Positions 41,416 to 51,203 of a stretch of 64,000 bases of DNA are shown piece by piece; positions within the stretch are counted from its first letter, which is position 1; every line of letters starts with the position of its first letter. The notes beneath the pieces are model-generated. The model was not told the DNA's origin. It worked only from the letters and a program-made list of their open reading frames with translations, and did no database searches. Location of the stretch: positions 21,171-85,170 of the forward strand of contig CABXWB010000008.1 in assembly GCA_902515745.1 (NCBI GenBank), read 5' to 3'. The position numbers and the translations under genes were made by a program. This DNA comes from an uncultured Alphaproteobacteria bacterium. GTDB taxonomy: Bacteria; Pseudomonadota; Alphaproteobacteria; HIMB59; GCA-002718135.

Positions 41416-42900
41416 TTAAGCATCAAATTCGAATGCTTGTGCTTCCACAAGTAAAGAAGATGCTTCATCATTTTTAAGTTCTTCAGGAGATCTAGTTTTC
41501 ATTCTTGCTGCACCTTTAAAATTTTTCTTTTTTACATTAGAATTTTTAATTCTCTCTAAAGCTAGCTCAATTTCATTTTGATATTGAGGAAGCCATTTAG
41601 ATTGGGCTACAATCATTTCATCAACCATAGACCAAACTTCATCAGGTGAACAAACTGCACTAACTAATGGATCTTGCAAAACAGCTAATTTTAATAAATT
41701 TAAATCTCCGTCTATTGCAGCTTTGACTGCCATTCTCTGAACATCTATCGATGTTCTACACAGTGATGCACACGCCATTGGCAGCTCAATGCCTTTAATC
41801 ATTTTAATTCCATCTTTATCAACTGTTCCAGTGCTTTCAATAACACAGTCATCTGGTAAATTTGTTATAGTGCCATTATTAACTACATTGAAATGGCCAC
41901 GATAAGGTCTATTTGTTTCAATTGACTCTATTATATAACTTCCGTGTTCCGAAGATCTTTTATGATTATTTAAATCGATCCCCGACTCACTTAAAAATTT
42001 TTCAAAGTCTTCTTCAAACCAATTTCTTTTCTCAGAAGTAACTCTTAAATATCCTCCAGTTTCACCATGTATCCAATTTGATAAATCTATCCATTTAGGA
42101 ATATCATCAACTCTTTTTCTATACCATGGAAGATACTCACTTAAATGACCATTACTCTCAGTAGAGAATAAACCAAATCTTTTCAGAATATCAATTCTTA
42201 CTTTTTCTTGTTTTGAAATTTCTGGATGTCTTTCTAATGCATCTACAAGTTCTTCTTTTGATACTTTTTTCCCTTTGAATTTAAGATCTATATACCAAGT
42301 CATATGATTAATTCCGCTACACATATATTCAAGATCTGTAGAGTTTTCTGAGCCTAATGCTTTAGAGATTAGTTTTGCACCACCTTGAACGCCGTGACAT
42401 AGTCCTACAGTGTTTACTTTTGCTTCTGATATTGCTGCCCAAGTATTCATGGCCATTGGATTAGAATAATTCAAAAACAAAGCATTTGAATCCGAATAAG
42501 ATTTTATATCTTTGCAAAAATTTAAGGTTTGGGGAATATTTCTTTGACCATATAAAATTCCTCCAGCGCAAATTGTGTCTCCTACACACTGATCTATACC
42601 ATATTGAAGAGGAATATTAATATCATGCTCAAATGCTTCTAATCCTCCAATGCGTGTACAATTAATTATATATTTTGCTCCTTCCAATGCTTTTTTTCTA
42701 TCGGTTGATTGTTCAATAGTTGCTGGAAGATTATTTGCATCAATATCTTTTTGGATAAGTTTTGAAACAAATTCTAAATTTTTTTCAGAAATATCGTGAA
42801 AAAAGAAATTTGTTTCATGAAATTCAGGAACCTTTAGCAAATCTCTTACTAATGTTTGAGTAAATCCTATACTTCCAGCTCCAATAAAACTAACTTTCAT
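41416..42900 (-). CDS. Glycoside hydrolase family 4 enzyme (alpha-galactosidase/alpha-glucosidase-like)
   Basis: A 494-residue NAD- and metal-dependent GH4 enzyme. The N-terminal MKVSFIGAGSIGFTQTLVRDLL is the NAD-binding motif; NYSNPMAMNTWA, the metal-ligand Cys in GLCHGVQGG and His in CSGINHMTWY are conserved. GH4 enzymes cleave glycosides by transient oxidation at C3 rather than direct hydrolysis. Family members include alpha-galactosidase, alpha-glucosidase and alpha-glucuronidase; the exact specificity is open. Co-transcribed with the halogenase. Confidence 0.9.
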   Translation of the reverse strand: MKVSFIGAGSIGFTQTLVRDLLKVPEFHETNFFFHDISEKNLEFVSKLIQKDIDANNLPATIEQSTDRKKALEGAKYIINCTRIGGLEAFEHDINIPLQYGIDQCVGDTICAGGILYGQRNIPQTLNFCKDIKSYSDSNALFLNYSNPMAMNTWAAISEAKVNTVGLCHGVQGGAKLISKALGSENSTDLEYMCSGINHMTWYIDLKFKGKKVSKEELVDALERHPEISKQEKVRIDILKRFGLFSTESNGHLSEYLPWYRKRVDDIPKWIDLSNWIHGETGGYLRVTSEKRNWFEEDFEKFLSESGIDLNNHKRSSEHGSYIIESIETNRPYRGHFNVVNNGTITNLPDDCVIESTGTVDKDGIKMIKGIELPMACASLCRTSIDVQRMAVKAAIDGDLNLLKLAVLQDPLVSAVCSPDEVWSMVDEMIVAQSKWLPQYQNEIELALERIKNSNVKKKNFKGAARMKTRSPEELKNDEASSLLVEAQAFEFDA

Positions 42901-42970
42901 ATTTATATCCTATACTCCCTGATATTTATTGACAATATTTAATTTATCAAAGAAATTAAAGTTTATTTAT

Positions 42971-43711
42971 ATGAGCGACATAAAGGAATTCATCTCAAAT
43001 GGCTTTGTCATAAAGAAAAAACTCTTTTCTAATGAAGAGATTGATAAATTAAATCAATATTTAGCCTTTAGAAAAGATAAAGAAGAAACTGCAAGAGAAA
43101 CTACTACTTCAACTGGGAAATTAACGATGACTATGTGGAATCATCCTTCAGAGGATTTGTTTGGAAAATTCTCTACTAATGAAAGAATAGTTAAACCAAT
43201 GGAAATGTTTTTAAATGATGAAGTATATCATTATCATTCTAAAATTATTTGGAAAAATCCTGGTGATGGTGGATTTGATTGGCACCAGGATTATGGTTAT
43301 TGGTATCATAATGCTTGTCTTTACCCTGATATGGCATCATGTTTTATAATGTTAGATAAAGCAAATAAAGAAAATGGTTGTCTTAAGGTATTAAAAGGAT
43401 CTCATCGAGTTGGAAGAATTAGCCATGCACGATCAGATACATCCGAACAAACTGCAGATAATGAAAGAATAAAAGAATTAGAAAAAAGACATGAATCTGT
43501 TTACATTGAAGCAGAACCAGGAGATGCATTATTCTTTCATGCAAATTTATTACACTCTTCTGATGCGAATAAATCACAAAATTCTAGAAGAACATTAATT
43601 GTATGTTTTAATACTAAATCCAATAATCCTTATAAAGAAATTGGACATGCTTCTTACAACCAGTTAAAAGTGGCAAAACATAATTCAATAATGGAGTATA
43701 AAATTGACTAA
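42971..43711 (+). CDS. Phytanoyl-CoA dioxygenase (PhyH)-family oxygenase with canonical HxD
   Basis: A 246-residue Fe(II)/2-oxoglutarate oxygenase. The ATG at 42971 (MSDIKEFISNGFVIKKK) is chosen over the track start. Metal-ligand motif WHQDYGYWYHN, CLKVLKGSHRVGR, distal His in GDALFFHANLLHSSDAN, and Arg in NSRRTLIV are all as expected. Marine PhyH proteins often hydroxylate or demethylate small metabolites. Divergent from the GH4 gene and coupled (8-nt overlap) to the MelA-like gene, so it may modify a glycoside or its aglycone. Confidence 0.88.
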   Translation: MSDIKEFISNGFVIKKKLFSNEEIDKLNQYLAFRKDKEETARETTTSTGKLTMTMWNHPSEDLFGKFSTNERIVKPMEMFLNDEVYHYHSKIIWKNPGDGGFDWHQDYGYWYHNACLYPDMASCFIMLDKANKENGCLKVLKGSHRVGRISHARSDTSEQTADNERIKELEKRHESVYIEAEPGDALFFHANLLHSSDANKSQNSRRTLIVCFNTKSNNPYKEIGHASYNQLKVAKHNSIMEYKID

Positions 43712-45065
43712 ACTTACAATCATTGGTGCTGGTAGCGCAGTATTTACAAAAAATATTTTTACCGATTTAATGTTTATAGATGATTTTAAAAAAATGGACA
43801 TTGCACTTGTAGATATTGATGAAAAAAGATTAAAAATTTCACATGAATTATTAGATGTAATAGCAAAAAAATTAAATGCTTCTCCAAATATAAAATCTTA
43901 TACTAATAGAAAAGAGGCGTTGGCAGGTTCTGATTTTGTACAATCAACTATCCAAGTGGGAGGATACAAACCATCAACAGTAATAGATTTTGATATTCCA
44001 AATCAATTTGGGTTAAAACAGACAATTGCTGATACCCTAGGCATTGGAGGAATTATGAGAGGCCTAAGAACAATTCCCGTTTTAGTTGATATTGGTAAAG
44101 ATATAATGGATCTTTGTCCAAATTCATTATGGCTTCAATATGTAAACCCTATGTGTTCAAATATGATAGCAATAAATAATGCTTGTCCAGGAATTAAATC
44201 AATAGGACTTTGTCATTCTGTGCAAGGAACTGCCGAAATGCTTGCTAGAGATTTAAATGAGAAAATTGAGGACATTGATTATCTGTGTGCTGGGATAAAT
44301 CACATGGCTTTCTATAAAAAGTTTTCAAAAAAAAATGGTAATGGGGGAGAAGATCTTTATCCAAGATTGAAAAAATTAGCTGATGATATTGTAACTGATA
44401 AAATAACATCAACTAGAAGTATAGGCAAAGATACCGAATCTGACAAAGTGCTACATGAAAAAGTAAGATACGAAATTTTAAGACGGTTTGGTTATTTTGT
44501 TACAGAGTCTAGTGAACATTTTGCTGAGTATGTTCCATGGTTCATTAAACAAAACAGACAGGATTTAATTGATCAATATAAAATTCCAATCGAAGAGTAT
44601 ATCGATAGATGTGAAAATAACATTAAGCTATGGGATGACTTAGAAAAAGATATGACACCTATTAATAATCAACCTCTTAAAAGAGGAAAAGAATATGCAT
44701 CATATATTATGGATGCTGTGGCTAACAATAATGAGGTAACTATAAACGGTAATGTGATGAATGATGGATATATAGATAATTTACCTTCAAACTGTTGCGT
44801 AGAAGTTCCATGTTTAATTAATTCAAATGGAAATCAGCCTCAAAATACTGGTCGCCTACCCGAACATTTGGCAGCTTTAATGAGAACAAATATAAACGTG
44901 CAAATATTGACGGCTGAAGCTGCACTAACCAATAAAAAAGAGCATATCTATCATGCTGCCATGCTTGATCCATTAACGGGAGCAAATTTATCAATTGATG
45001 AAATATATGCAATGGTTGATAAGTTAATTGAAGCACACGGGAATTACTTACCTGAATATCATTGA
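43704..45065 (+). CDS. melA: GH4 alpha-galactosidase, MelA-like
   Basis: A 453-residue GH4 enzyme that lines up along its length with E. coli MelA as I recall it: GAGSAVFTKNIFTDL, QTIADTLGIGGIMRGLRTIP, LCHSVQGTAEMLARDLN, CAGINHMAFY, FVTESSEHFAEYVPWFIK, and the C-terminal MVDKLIEAHGNYLPEY. It should need NAD, Mn2+ and release galactose from alpha-galactosides. The start is a TTG inside the PhyH gene end, and the stop overlaps the next gene (TGATG). Confidence 0.9.
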   Translation: MTKLTIIGAGSAVFTKNIFTDLMFIDDFKKMDIALVDIDEKRLKISHELLDVIAKKLNASPNIKSYTNRKEALAGSDFVQSTIQVGGYKPSTVIDFDIPNQFGLKQTIADTLGIGGIMRGLRTIPVLVDIGKDIMDLCPNSLWLQYVNPMCSNMIAINNACPGIKSIGLCHSVQGTAEMLARDLNEKIEDIDYLCAGINHMAFYKKFSKKNGNGGEDLYPRLKKLADDIVTDKITSTRSIGKDTESDKVLHEKVRYEILRRFGYFVTESSEHFAEYVPWFIKQNRQDLIDQYKIPIEEYIDRCENNIKLWDDLEKDMTPINNQPLKRGKEYASYIMDAVANNNEVTINGNVMNDGYIDNLPSNCCVEVPCLINSNGNQPQNTGRLPEHLAALMRTNINVQILTAEAALTNKKEHIYHAAMLDPLTGANLSIDEIYAMVDKLIEAHGNYLPEYH

Positions 45066-45892
45066 TGTCTAAACTTACTGTTAAAGATTTATTTGATAAA
45101 AAAGGGAAAGTTAAATTGACAGAACTGTATGTTACAAATGCTTTAGAAGCGTATGCAGCTGAACAAGCTGGCATAGATATCCAAATTGTTTCATTCAAAA
45201 AAGATACTTTAAGAACAGGTGTGCCTACAAACAAATGGTTTAGAGACGCTCATATTAAAGATATTCGAGAAGCCGCTCCAAATACTTTTATGATTTATGG
45301 TCTTGGTCAATTGTCTTCTCCAGAAAAAGCAATTGATGCTGCTCTTATTGCAAGAGAAAATGGAGCTGATGCAGTTTACTCTGGTAATAGCCCAAAATAT
45401 ATAGAAGCTCTTCGAAATGAAGGATTGCCAGCAGTTAGTCATATTGGTTTAATACCATATAAAAGTACATGGACGGGCGGTTTCAAAGCAGTTGGAAAAG
45501 ATGCTACATCTGCTTTTAATGTTTATCAAGATGCTTTAGCATACGATCAAGCAGGTGCAATTGGTCTTGAGGTAGAATGTGTGCCTGATAGAGTCGCAGA
45601 AATTATTACAAAAAAAGTTAATTTGTTAACGTTATCTATGGGAAGTGGTCCAAAATGTGATGTTGAGTTTTTATTTATTCAAGATGTTATTGGAACAAAT
45701 ACAGATAGAGTACCTCGTCATGCTAAAGTATTTAAAAATACAAATAAATCATACGAAAAGCTTATTGATGATACTATAGAAGGACTTAAAAATTTTATTA
45801 AGGATGTAAATAATAAACAATTTCCAACTCCATCAAATATAGTAGAAATAAAAGATGAAGAGTTTGAAAAATTTTTAAATAAGATTGGTTAG
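45065..45892 (+). CDS. PanB-like protein (ketopantoate hydroxymethyltransferase homologue) lacking metal ligands
   Basis: A 275-residue TIM-barrel protein of the PanB / PEP-mutase-like group. Retained blocks are SHIGLIPYKSTWTGGFKAVGK, LEVECVP (Glu171, matching E. coli Glu181), and SMGSGPKCDVEFLFIQDVIG. By eye alignment the Mg2+ and substrate residues are gone: GDS (Asp45) is SFK, DLP (Asp84) is GLG, and EGG (Glu114) is SGN. It is therefore unlikely to be a normal pantothenate enzyme. The ATG at 45065 (TGATG with melA) is preferred. The operon suggests a role in glycoside or aglycone catabolism. Confidence 0.75.
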   Translation: MSKLTVKDLFDKKGKVKLTELYVTNALEAYAAEQAGIDIQIVSFKKDTLRTGVPTNKWFRDAHIKDIREAAPNTFMIYGLGQLSSPEKAIDAALIARENGADAVYSGNSPKYIEALRNEGLPAVSHIGLIPYKSTWTGGFKAVGKDATSAFNVYQDALAYDQAGAIGLEVECVPDRVAEIITKKVNLLTLSMGSGPKCDVEFLFIQDVIGTNTDRVPRHAKVFKNTNKSYEKLIDDTIEGLKNFIKDVNNKQFPTPSNIVEIKDEEFEKFLNKIG

Positions 45893-46716
45893 ATATTTAT
45901 TGTTAATAAATCTACTCCAATTATTGGATCTTTACCAAAATCTTTTTTTACAATTTTCTTTAATTTTGAAACATTAAATCTTGTTGGGACAAAATGTGTT
46001 AAAACAAGTTTTTTACAGTTTGTTAATTTAGCTACTTTACCAACAAGATTACTAGGAGTATGATATTCTTTAACATTATGTAAAGTTTTTTTTGTTCTTA
46101 ATTTTGATGTTTTGTTCATTTCATATTCTATAAAAACTTCATGAAGTAAAACATCGGAGTTCTCTGCATTCTGCATCAAACTTTCACACGGTCTTGTATC
46201 GCCACTTATGGTTAATTTCTTTTTATTATTATAAAATGAAAAACCGTAAGCAAAAGGCACTGGCTTATGATCTACTTCGAAATAATTAATCTTTATATCA
46301 TTTATATTTATTGAACCTGTTTTATTAAATTCATAAACTTTATATTTAAGTGCGTTTATTGATTTTCTTTTTTCATAAGAAATTCTTAATTTTCGTTCAT
46401 TTTTCCATGCTAGAAAAATTTGATCAACAAATTTTTTTGTTCCTTTAGGACCATATATTTTCCAAATTGCATCTCTATCTGAGTGCCAAGATGATATAAT
46501 GAGTTGATATAAATCTATTACATGATCTGTATGCAAATGCGTAAGCAATAAAGCATCAATCTCTGCTGATGAATGTCCACTTTGATTTAATCTTTGTGTT
46601 ACACCAGAACCACAATCAATTAGGATTTTGGATTTTTTTGAACAAATTAAGTTTGCTGAACCACATCTTTTATAATCGATAGAAGGGCATCCAGTTCCAA
46701 GAAGCGTAAGCTTCAT
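45889..46716 (-). CDS. MBL-fold metallohydrolase (RNase Z / arylsulfatase-like)
   Basis: A 275-residue metallo-beta-lactamase-fold hydrolase with the two-metal motif LLTHLHTDHVIDL near residue 60, LGTGCPS at the N-terminus, an Asp ligand in TISGDTRPC, and C-terminal LVLTHFVPTR. It resembles the AtsA-like/RNase Z group, but it lacks an obvious long exosite arm, so tRNA processing is not assured. TAATG-coupled to rpoD and converging with the PanB-like gene by 4 nt. Confidence 0.82.
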   Translation of the reverse strand: MKLTLLGTGCPSIDYKRCGSANLICSKKSKILIDCGSGVTQRLNQSGHSSAEIDALLLTHLHTDHVIDLYQLIISSWHSDRDAIWKIYGPKGTKKFVDQIFLAWKNERKLRISYEKRKSINALKYKVYEFNKTGSININDIKINYFEVDHKPVPFAYGFSFYNNKKKLTISGDTRPCESLMQNAENSDVLLHEVFIEYEMNKTSKLRTKKTLHNVKEYHTPSNLVGKVAKLTNCKKLVLTHFVPTRFNVSKLKKIVKKDFGKDPIIGVDLLTINI

Positions 46717-48875
46717 TATTCGTCAAGAAATGTTTTTAACTTTCTTGCTCTAGTTGGGTGCTTTAATTTTCGTAAGGCCTTTGCCTCTATTTGTCTTATT
46801 CTTTCTCTTGTAACACTAAATTGCTGACCAACTTCTTCTAAAGTATGGTCACTATTCATGCCAATACCAAAACGCATTCTTAATACTCTCTCTTCTCTAG
46901 GTGTTAAAGAAGATAATATTCTTGTAGTAGTATCTCTAAGAGAGCTTTTAACTGCAGCATCTATTGGTATAAGCGCATTTTTATCTTCAATAAAATCTCC
47001 TAAAGAGCTATCTTCTTCATCTCCGACAGGTGTTTCTAAACTAATAGGTTCTTTTGCAATTTTAAGAACTTTTTTTACTTTATCTAAAGGCATGTGTAAT
47101 CTATCGGCTAATTCATTTGGTGTTGGCTCTCTGCCGATCTCTGACATGATTTGTCTTGTTGTTCTGACAATTTTATTTATTGTTTCAATCATATGAACTG
47201 GAATTCTAATTGTTCTAGCTTGATCAGCTATTGATCTTGTTATTGCTTGTCTAATCCACCAGGTAGCGTATGTAGAAAATTTATAACCTCTGCGATATTC
47301 AAATTTATCAACTGCTTTCATAAGACCAATATTTCCTTCTTGGATTAAATCTAAGAACTGTAAACCTCTATTTGTATATTTTTTTGCAATTGAAATAACT
47401 AATCTCAAATTTGATTCTATCATCTCTTTTTTTGCTCTATTAGCTGATCTTTCACCTTGTTGAACTGTTCCAACTATTCTTCTAAACTCTGGTAAAGGTA
47501 GCTCAGAAGCTGTTTGAATTTCTTTTATCTCTTCAATATTTTTATTAACTTCTATATGATTCCTATTTATGAACTTTTCCCAATTTTTATCTTTTGTTGC
47601 CAGAAGACTTTGTATCCAATTTTTTTCAAAATTAAAATTTAAATATTTGTCAATAAAATCATCTCTTTTAACTCCAGCGCTTGTAGCCATTCTTAACATT
47701 TTTCCTTCTCTTAAAAGTAGTTTTTTATTAAGTTCATAAAGAGCTTCCATGAGAGCTTCAATAGTTGTTGAGTTAAAATGAACAGCTTTCATTGCCGCAA
47801 CCATTTCTTTTTGTATTTTTAAATATTTTTTTTCTAAAGGTGTATAATTTTTTTCATTTTTTTTATCTGCATTGATTAATTCTTGACTATGTTTTTGAAG
47901 TTTTTTGAATAACTTTGTTATATCATTAAAATCATTTAATACTTTTGGTTTAAGTTTTTCTTCCATTGCTGCAAGTGAAACATTAAGACTGTCATCATCA
48001 TCGTCATCTTGTTGTTGCTCTTCTTCAGTATTTTCTTCAGTGCTTTCTTTATTGTCTTTCTTTTTTTTATCATCATCCTTATCATCTCCACCACTTTCAA
48101 TAAGCTTAAGTGTATCTTCTAGTTTTGAATCAGAAATATCGGACATATCGTAAGTAACCTCCAAATCTACTATATCTCTTAAAAGCATTGTCCCATCTTT
48201 AATTGCATCTTTCCAATTGATAATTGATCTTATAGTCATTGGACTTTCACAAATTGCACCAATCATTTTTTCTCTTCCAGCTTCTATTCTTTTAGCTATA
48301 GCTATTTCACCTTCTCTACTAAGAAGCTCAACCGCACCCATATCTCTTAGATATAATCTTACTGGGTCATCTGTTTTTCCAGTTTGTTTTTTTTCTTGTT
48401 CATCACTACCCTCTTCAGACTTTGCAGTTTGTTCTTTTACTAGATTTATTAATTCTTTTGCCTCTTCCTCAGAGTGAATTTTAATGTTATTAGAGGTAAT
48501 AAGATCTGTAAATTTTTTAATATTTTCATCAAGTCTAAATTTTTTGGGAATAGCTTTTTCAATTATTTTTTGAGTATATATTCCGTCAATTTTATGTTTA
48601 TTAATTAACTTTGCAAATATTTCTTTTATTTTTTCTTCAAAACCTGAGATTACTTTTGGTATTTTTTTTGGCTTATCCTTTTGTGCAGTTTTAATTAAAG
48701 ACTTCTTAGATACTTTTTTTGAAATAGTTTTCTTTGCTTTTTTTATAATTTTTGATTTAGATATTTGAGAAGACTTAGAAACTAATTTCTTCTTAGTTAA
48801 TTTTTTTTTAATAGTGGTTTTCTTTTTAGGTGCCTTTGTTTTTTTCTTTACTGTTTTTTTCTTTTTTTTTGCCAT
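46716..48875 (-). CDS. rpoD: RpoD, housekeeping sigma-70 factor
   Basis: The 719-residue primary sigma factor. Region 2 is clear ([45 protein letters not shown] is one long conserved block), as are region 3 ([10 protein letters not shown]), and region 4 with [42 protein letters not shown]. The first roughly 75 residues are an unusual Lys/Thr-rich low-complexity tail, and an acidic run near residue 290 lies in the nonconserved insert. The order yqeY-dnaG-rpoD is the classic macromolecular-synthesis arrangement. Confidence 0.96.
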   Translation of the reverse strand: MAKKKKKTVKKKTKAPKKKTTIKKKLTKKKLVSKSSQISKSKIIKKAKKTISKKVSKKSLIKTAQKDKPKKIPKVISGFEEKIKEIFAKLINKHKIDGIYTQKIIEKAIPKKFRLDENIKKFTDLITSNNIKIHSEEEAKELINLVKEQTAKSEEGSDEQEKKQTGKTDDPVRLYLRDMGAVELLSREGEIAIAKRIEAGREKMIGAICESPMTIRSIINWKDAIKDGTMLLRDIVDLEVTYDMSDISDSKLEDTLKLIESGGDDKDDDKKKKDNKESTEENTEEEQQQDDDDDDSLNVSLAAMEEKLKPKVLNDFNDITKLFKKLQKHSQELINADKKNEKNYTPLEKKYLKIQKEMVAAMKAVHFNSTTIEALMEALYELNKKLLLREGKMLRMATSAGVKRDDFIDKYLNFNFEKNWIQSLLATKDKNWEKFINRNHIEVNKNIEEIKEIQTASELPLPEFRRIVGTVQQGERSANRAKKEMIESNLRLVISIAKKYTNRGLQFLDLIQEGNIGLMKAVDKFEYRRGYKFSTYATWWIRQAITRSIADQARTIRIPVHMIETINKIVRTTRQIMSEIGREPTPNELADRLHMPLDKVKKVLKIAKEPISLETPVGDEEDSSLGDFIEDKNALIPIDAAVKSSLRDTTTRILSSLTPREERVLRMRFGIGMNSDHTLEEVGQQFSVTRERIRQIEAKALRKLKHPTRARKLKTFLDE

Positions 48876-48879
48876 AACT

Positions 48880-50628
48880 TTATTTTAATATCTCTTCATT
48901 GTTGTAAATATTAAAAGTAATATTTTTTAATTCATCCCATGTCATGGAAGACGAATTAGAATCTATACTATTTAGGCTTTTATTTATTTTTTTCAAATTT
49001 GAAAGTCTTGTCTTCAAATTATTTATGGATTCTTTTATTTCATTTATAACTTCCTCAGAACCATAATCTAAGCGTACATAAGGGAAAAGTTGAAATATAG
49101 TATTATCCTTGGTTTTTTTGTAAATTTCAGATACTTTTTTTGGCAAATTAACGGTATCAATATTATCTACATCAGTCTCAAAATAATCAGATTTATGAAT
49201 AAAATTTAAGAATTCAGTCTGTTCATCATTTAATAATTCAGAAGCTATCAATAGCGAATAGATCTCTTTTCGTAATTTCAAATGATTTAAATAGGCTGTA
49301 AGAAAAGAGTAAAGTTGTTTTTCTTTTAATGAAATCGTTTTTGGAATAATTTTTATAGATTGTTTTTTACTAGAAAATGATTTTAATTTTTGAAAAAATA
49401 AAGATTTAAACTCATTTTTGTAAAAGTATTTTATTTTACTATCTTTTATATTGCTGACTAATTCATCAATATAGTTATCAAATATAACTTTGTTATCAGA
49501 TTTTTTTAAATCAATTGATTTTGATGATTCTTGAAAAATAAAATCTACAATTGAAAGTGGATTTTTTAAATATGTTGCAAATTTACTTAAAGAATATTCA
49601 TTTATATAAGTATCAGGATCATATTCATTTGGCAAAATTACAAATTGTAATAATTTTGAAGGAGTTAAATAAGGCAATGACATTATAGCACTTTTAAAAG
49701 AAGCTTTTAAGCCTGATGCATCTCCATCGAACATCAATGTTGGTTTATTTACATATTTCCATGATAATAAAAGATGGCTATCAGTTAAAGAGGTTCCAAG
49801 TGGAGCTACAGCTGTTTTAATATTTTTGTCATACAAACTTATTACATCCATATAACCTTCACAAATCAACATATTTTTTTTTGATCTTACAGTCTGTTTA
49901 GCATTAAAAAGATTATACAAAATATTTCTCTTTTTAAAAAAATCACTTTCAGGTGAATTGATATATTTAGGATTTGAATTATCTAATACCCTTCCACCAA
50001 ATCCAACAATTTTTCCATATTCATTTATAATTGGAAAGATAAGTCTATTATAAAAAAAATCACGTATCTTATTATTTTTATCTAGCTTTACTACATTGCT
50101 TTCAAGAAGCTCTTTATCTTCAAAATCTTGTTCTTTTAGAAATTGATATAAAGTTTGCTGCGAATTAGAAGAAAATCCTAACTTAAAATATTTAATAGTC
50201 TCGTCTGATAAATTTCTTTTTTTTAAATATCTTTGACAATCTTTATTTGACTGTAGATTATCCTGAAACCATTTTGTCGAAATTTCTAAAATTTTATAAA
50301 TTTTATCATTTTTTTTATTAATATTTGTATCAAAGTTATCATGTATTCTAATACCAACTCTTTGAGCTAATTCTTTTACTGCTTCAGGGAATGAAAAATT
50401 ATAAAGTTCTGTGTATATTGTAAATATATCTCCTTTAGCCCCACATCCAAAACAGTAATATGAACCTAAATCATCATTTATTTTACAAGATGGAGTTTTT
50501 TCATCATGAAAAGGACAACAACACCAACTATCCTTTCCTTTTTTTATGACTTTTGTTTTTTTTTCAATTTCTTGTGAAAGAAGAATTTTTGATTTTATTA
50601 ATTCAAGATCATTTTTTGAAAATGACAT
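48880..50628 (-). CDS. dnaG: DnaG, DNA primase
   Basis: Makes RNA primers at the replication fork. The N-terminal CHC2 zinc-binding domain reads [11 protein letters not shown] and YYCFGCG; the RNA-polymerase core includes [21 protein letters not shown], and the TOPRIM acidic motif is [14 protein letters not shown] with the following [12 protein letters not shown]. The C-terminal helicase-binding region is poorly conserved, as usual. 582 residues. It overlaps yqeY by TAATG and precedes rpoD by 4 nt. Confidence 0.95.
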   Translation of the reverse strand: MSFSKNDLELIKSKILLSQEIEKKTKVIKKGKDSWCCCPFHDEKTPSCKINDDLGSYYCFGCGAKGDIFTIYTELYNFSFPEAVKELAQRVGIRIHDNFDTNINKKNDKIYKILEISTKWFQDNLQSNKDCQRYLKKRNLSDETIKYFKLGFSSNSQQTLYQFLKEQDFEDKELLESNVVKLDKNNKIRDFFYNRLIFPIINEYGKIVGFGGRVLDNSNPKYINSPESDFFKKRNILYNLFNAKQTVRSKKNMLICEGYMDVISLYDKNIKTAVAPLGTSLTDSHLLLSWKYVNKPTLMFDGDASGLKASFKSAIMSLPYLTPSKLLQFVILPNEYDPDTYINEYSLSKFATYLKNPLSIVDFIFQESSKSIDLKKSDNKVIFDNYIDELVSNIKDSKIKYFYKNEFKSLFFQKLKSFSSKKQSIKIIPKTISLKEKQLYSFLTAYLNHLKLRKEIYSLLIASELLNDEQTEFLNFIHKSDYFETDVDNIDTVNLPKKVSEIYKKTKDNTIFQLFPYVRLDYGSEEVINEIKESINNLKTRLSNLKKINKSLNSIDSNSSSMTWDELKNITFNIYNNEEILK

Positions 50629-51083
50629 TAATTGCCCAGTAAAGATTTAGCTATTTTTCCAACTAAACCCATATCTATTTTTCCAGTATATTTTTCCTTA
50701 ATTATTTTCATAATAGCACCCATTTCTTTGATTGATGTATAATTATTCTCTTGGATGATATTCTTTATGATCAATTTTGTTTCATCTTCATCCATTTGTT
50801 TTGGTAAAAACATTTCTATTACTTTGATTTCATTTAGTTCCTTTTCAATAAGATCATTCCGATTCGCTTTTTCAAAAGCTTCTATTGAATCTTTTCTTTG
50901 TTTTACTAAACTTTGAAGTAAACTTATAATATCAGAATCGGTCAAAGAATCTTGCTTACCTCTAAGAGAAATTTCCTTATCTTTAATAGCGCTCTTTATT
51001 AATCTTAAAGTATTGATGGAATTACTATCTTTTTCTTTGATAGAACGGTTATAATCACTTTCAATTTTATCTTTTAGTCTCAT
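50628..51083 (-). CDS. yqeY: GatB/YqeY domain-containing protein
   Basis: A 151-residue protein, almost entirely helical, with the YqeY block: NTLRLIKSAIKDKEI, SDIISLLQSLVKQRKDSIEAFEKANR, FLPKQMDEDE, and MGAIMKIIKEKYTGKIDMG. It resembles the tail domain of GatB that contacts tRNA; free YqeY has an unclear role. It heads the dnaG-rpoD operon, a common arrangement in alphaproteobacteria, and is divergent from carA. Confidence 0.9.
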   Translation of the reverse strand: MRLKDKIESDYNRSIKEKDSNSINTLRLIKSAIKDKEISLRGKQDSLTDSDIISLLQSLVKQRKDSIEAFEKANRNDLIEKELNEIKVIEMFLPKQMDEDETKLIIKNIIQENNYTSIKEMGAIMKIIKEKYTGKIDMGLVGKIAKSLLGN

Positions 51084-51203
51084 ATTTTTTCACTTTTTAA
51101 TAAATTTAATTTAATAATATAATTCTTCTTTTTAAATTCAACTAATCCTTGACTACATTGTTATAAATGCCTACTAACTATCATTTTGCTTCATCTAAAT
51201 ATA

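Noticed and set aside
17993-45892. Accessory block as an integrated genomic island
   Set aside because: The tRNA at 33636 is inside the block, I saw no integrase, transposase or second copy of a tRNA 3' end, and base composition looks like the rest.
45889-46716. MBL protein as RNase Z
   Set aside because: The core motif fits, but the long flexible arm typical of RNase Z was not evident, so I kept the general family call.
47905-48153. 82-aa plus-strand ORF rich in Ser
   Set aside because: Antisense shadow of the acidic low-complexity insert of rpoD; the other plus-strand ORFs inside rpoD are shadows as well.
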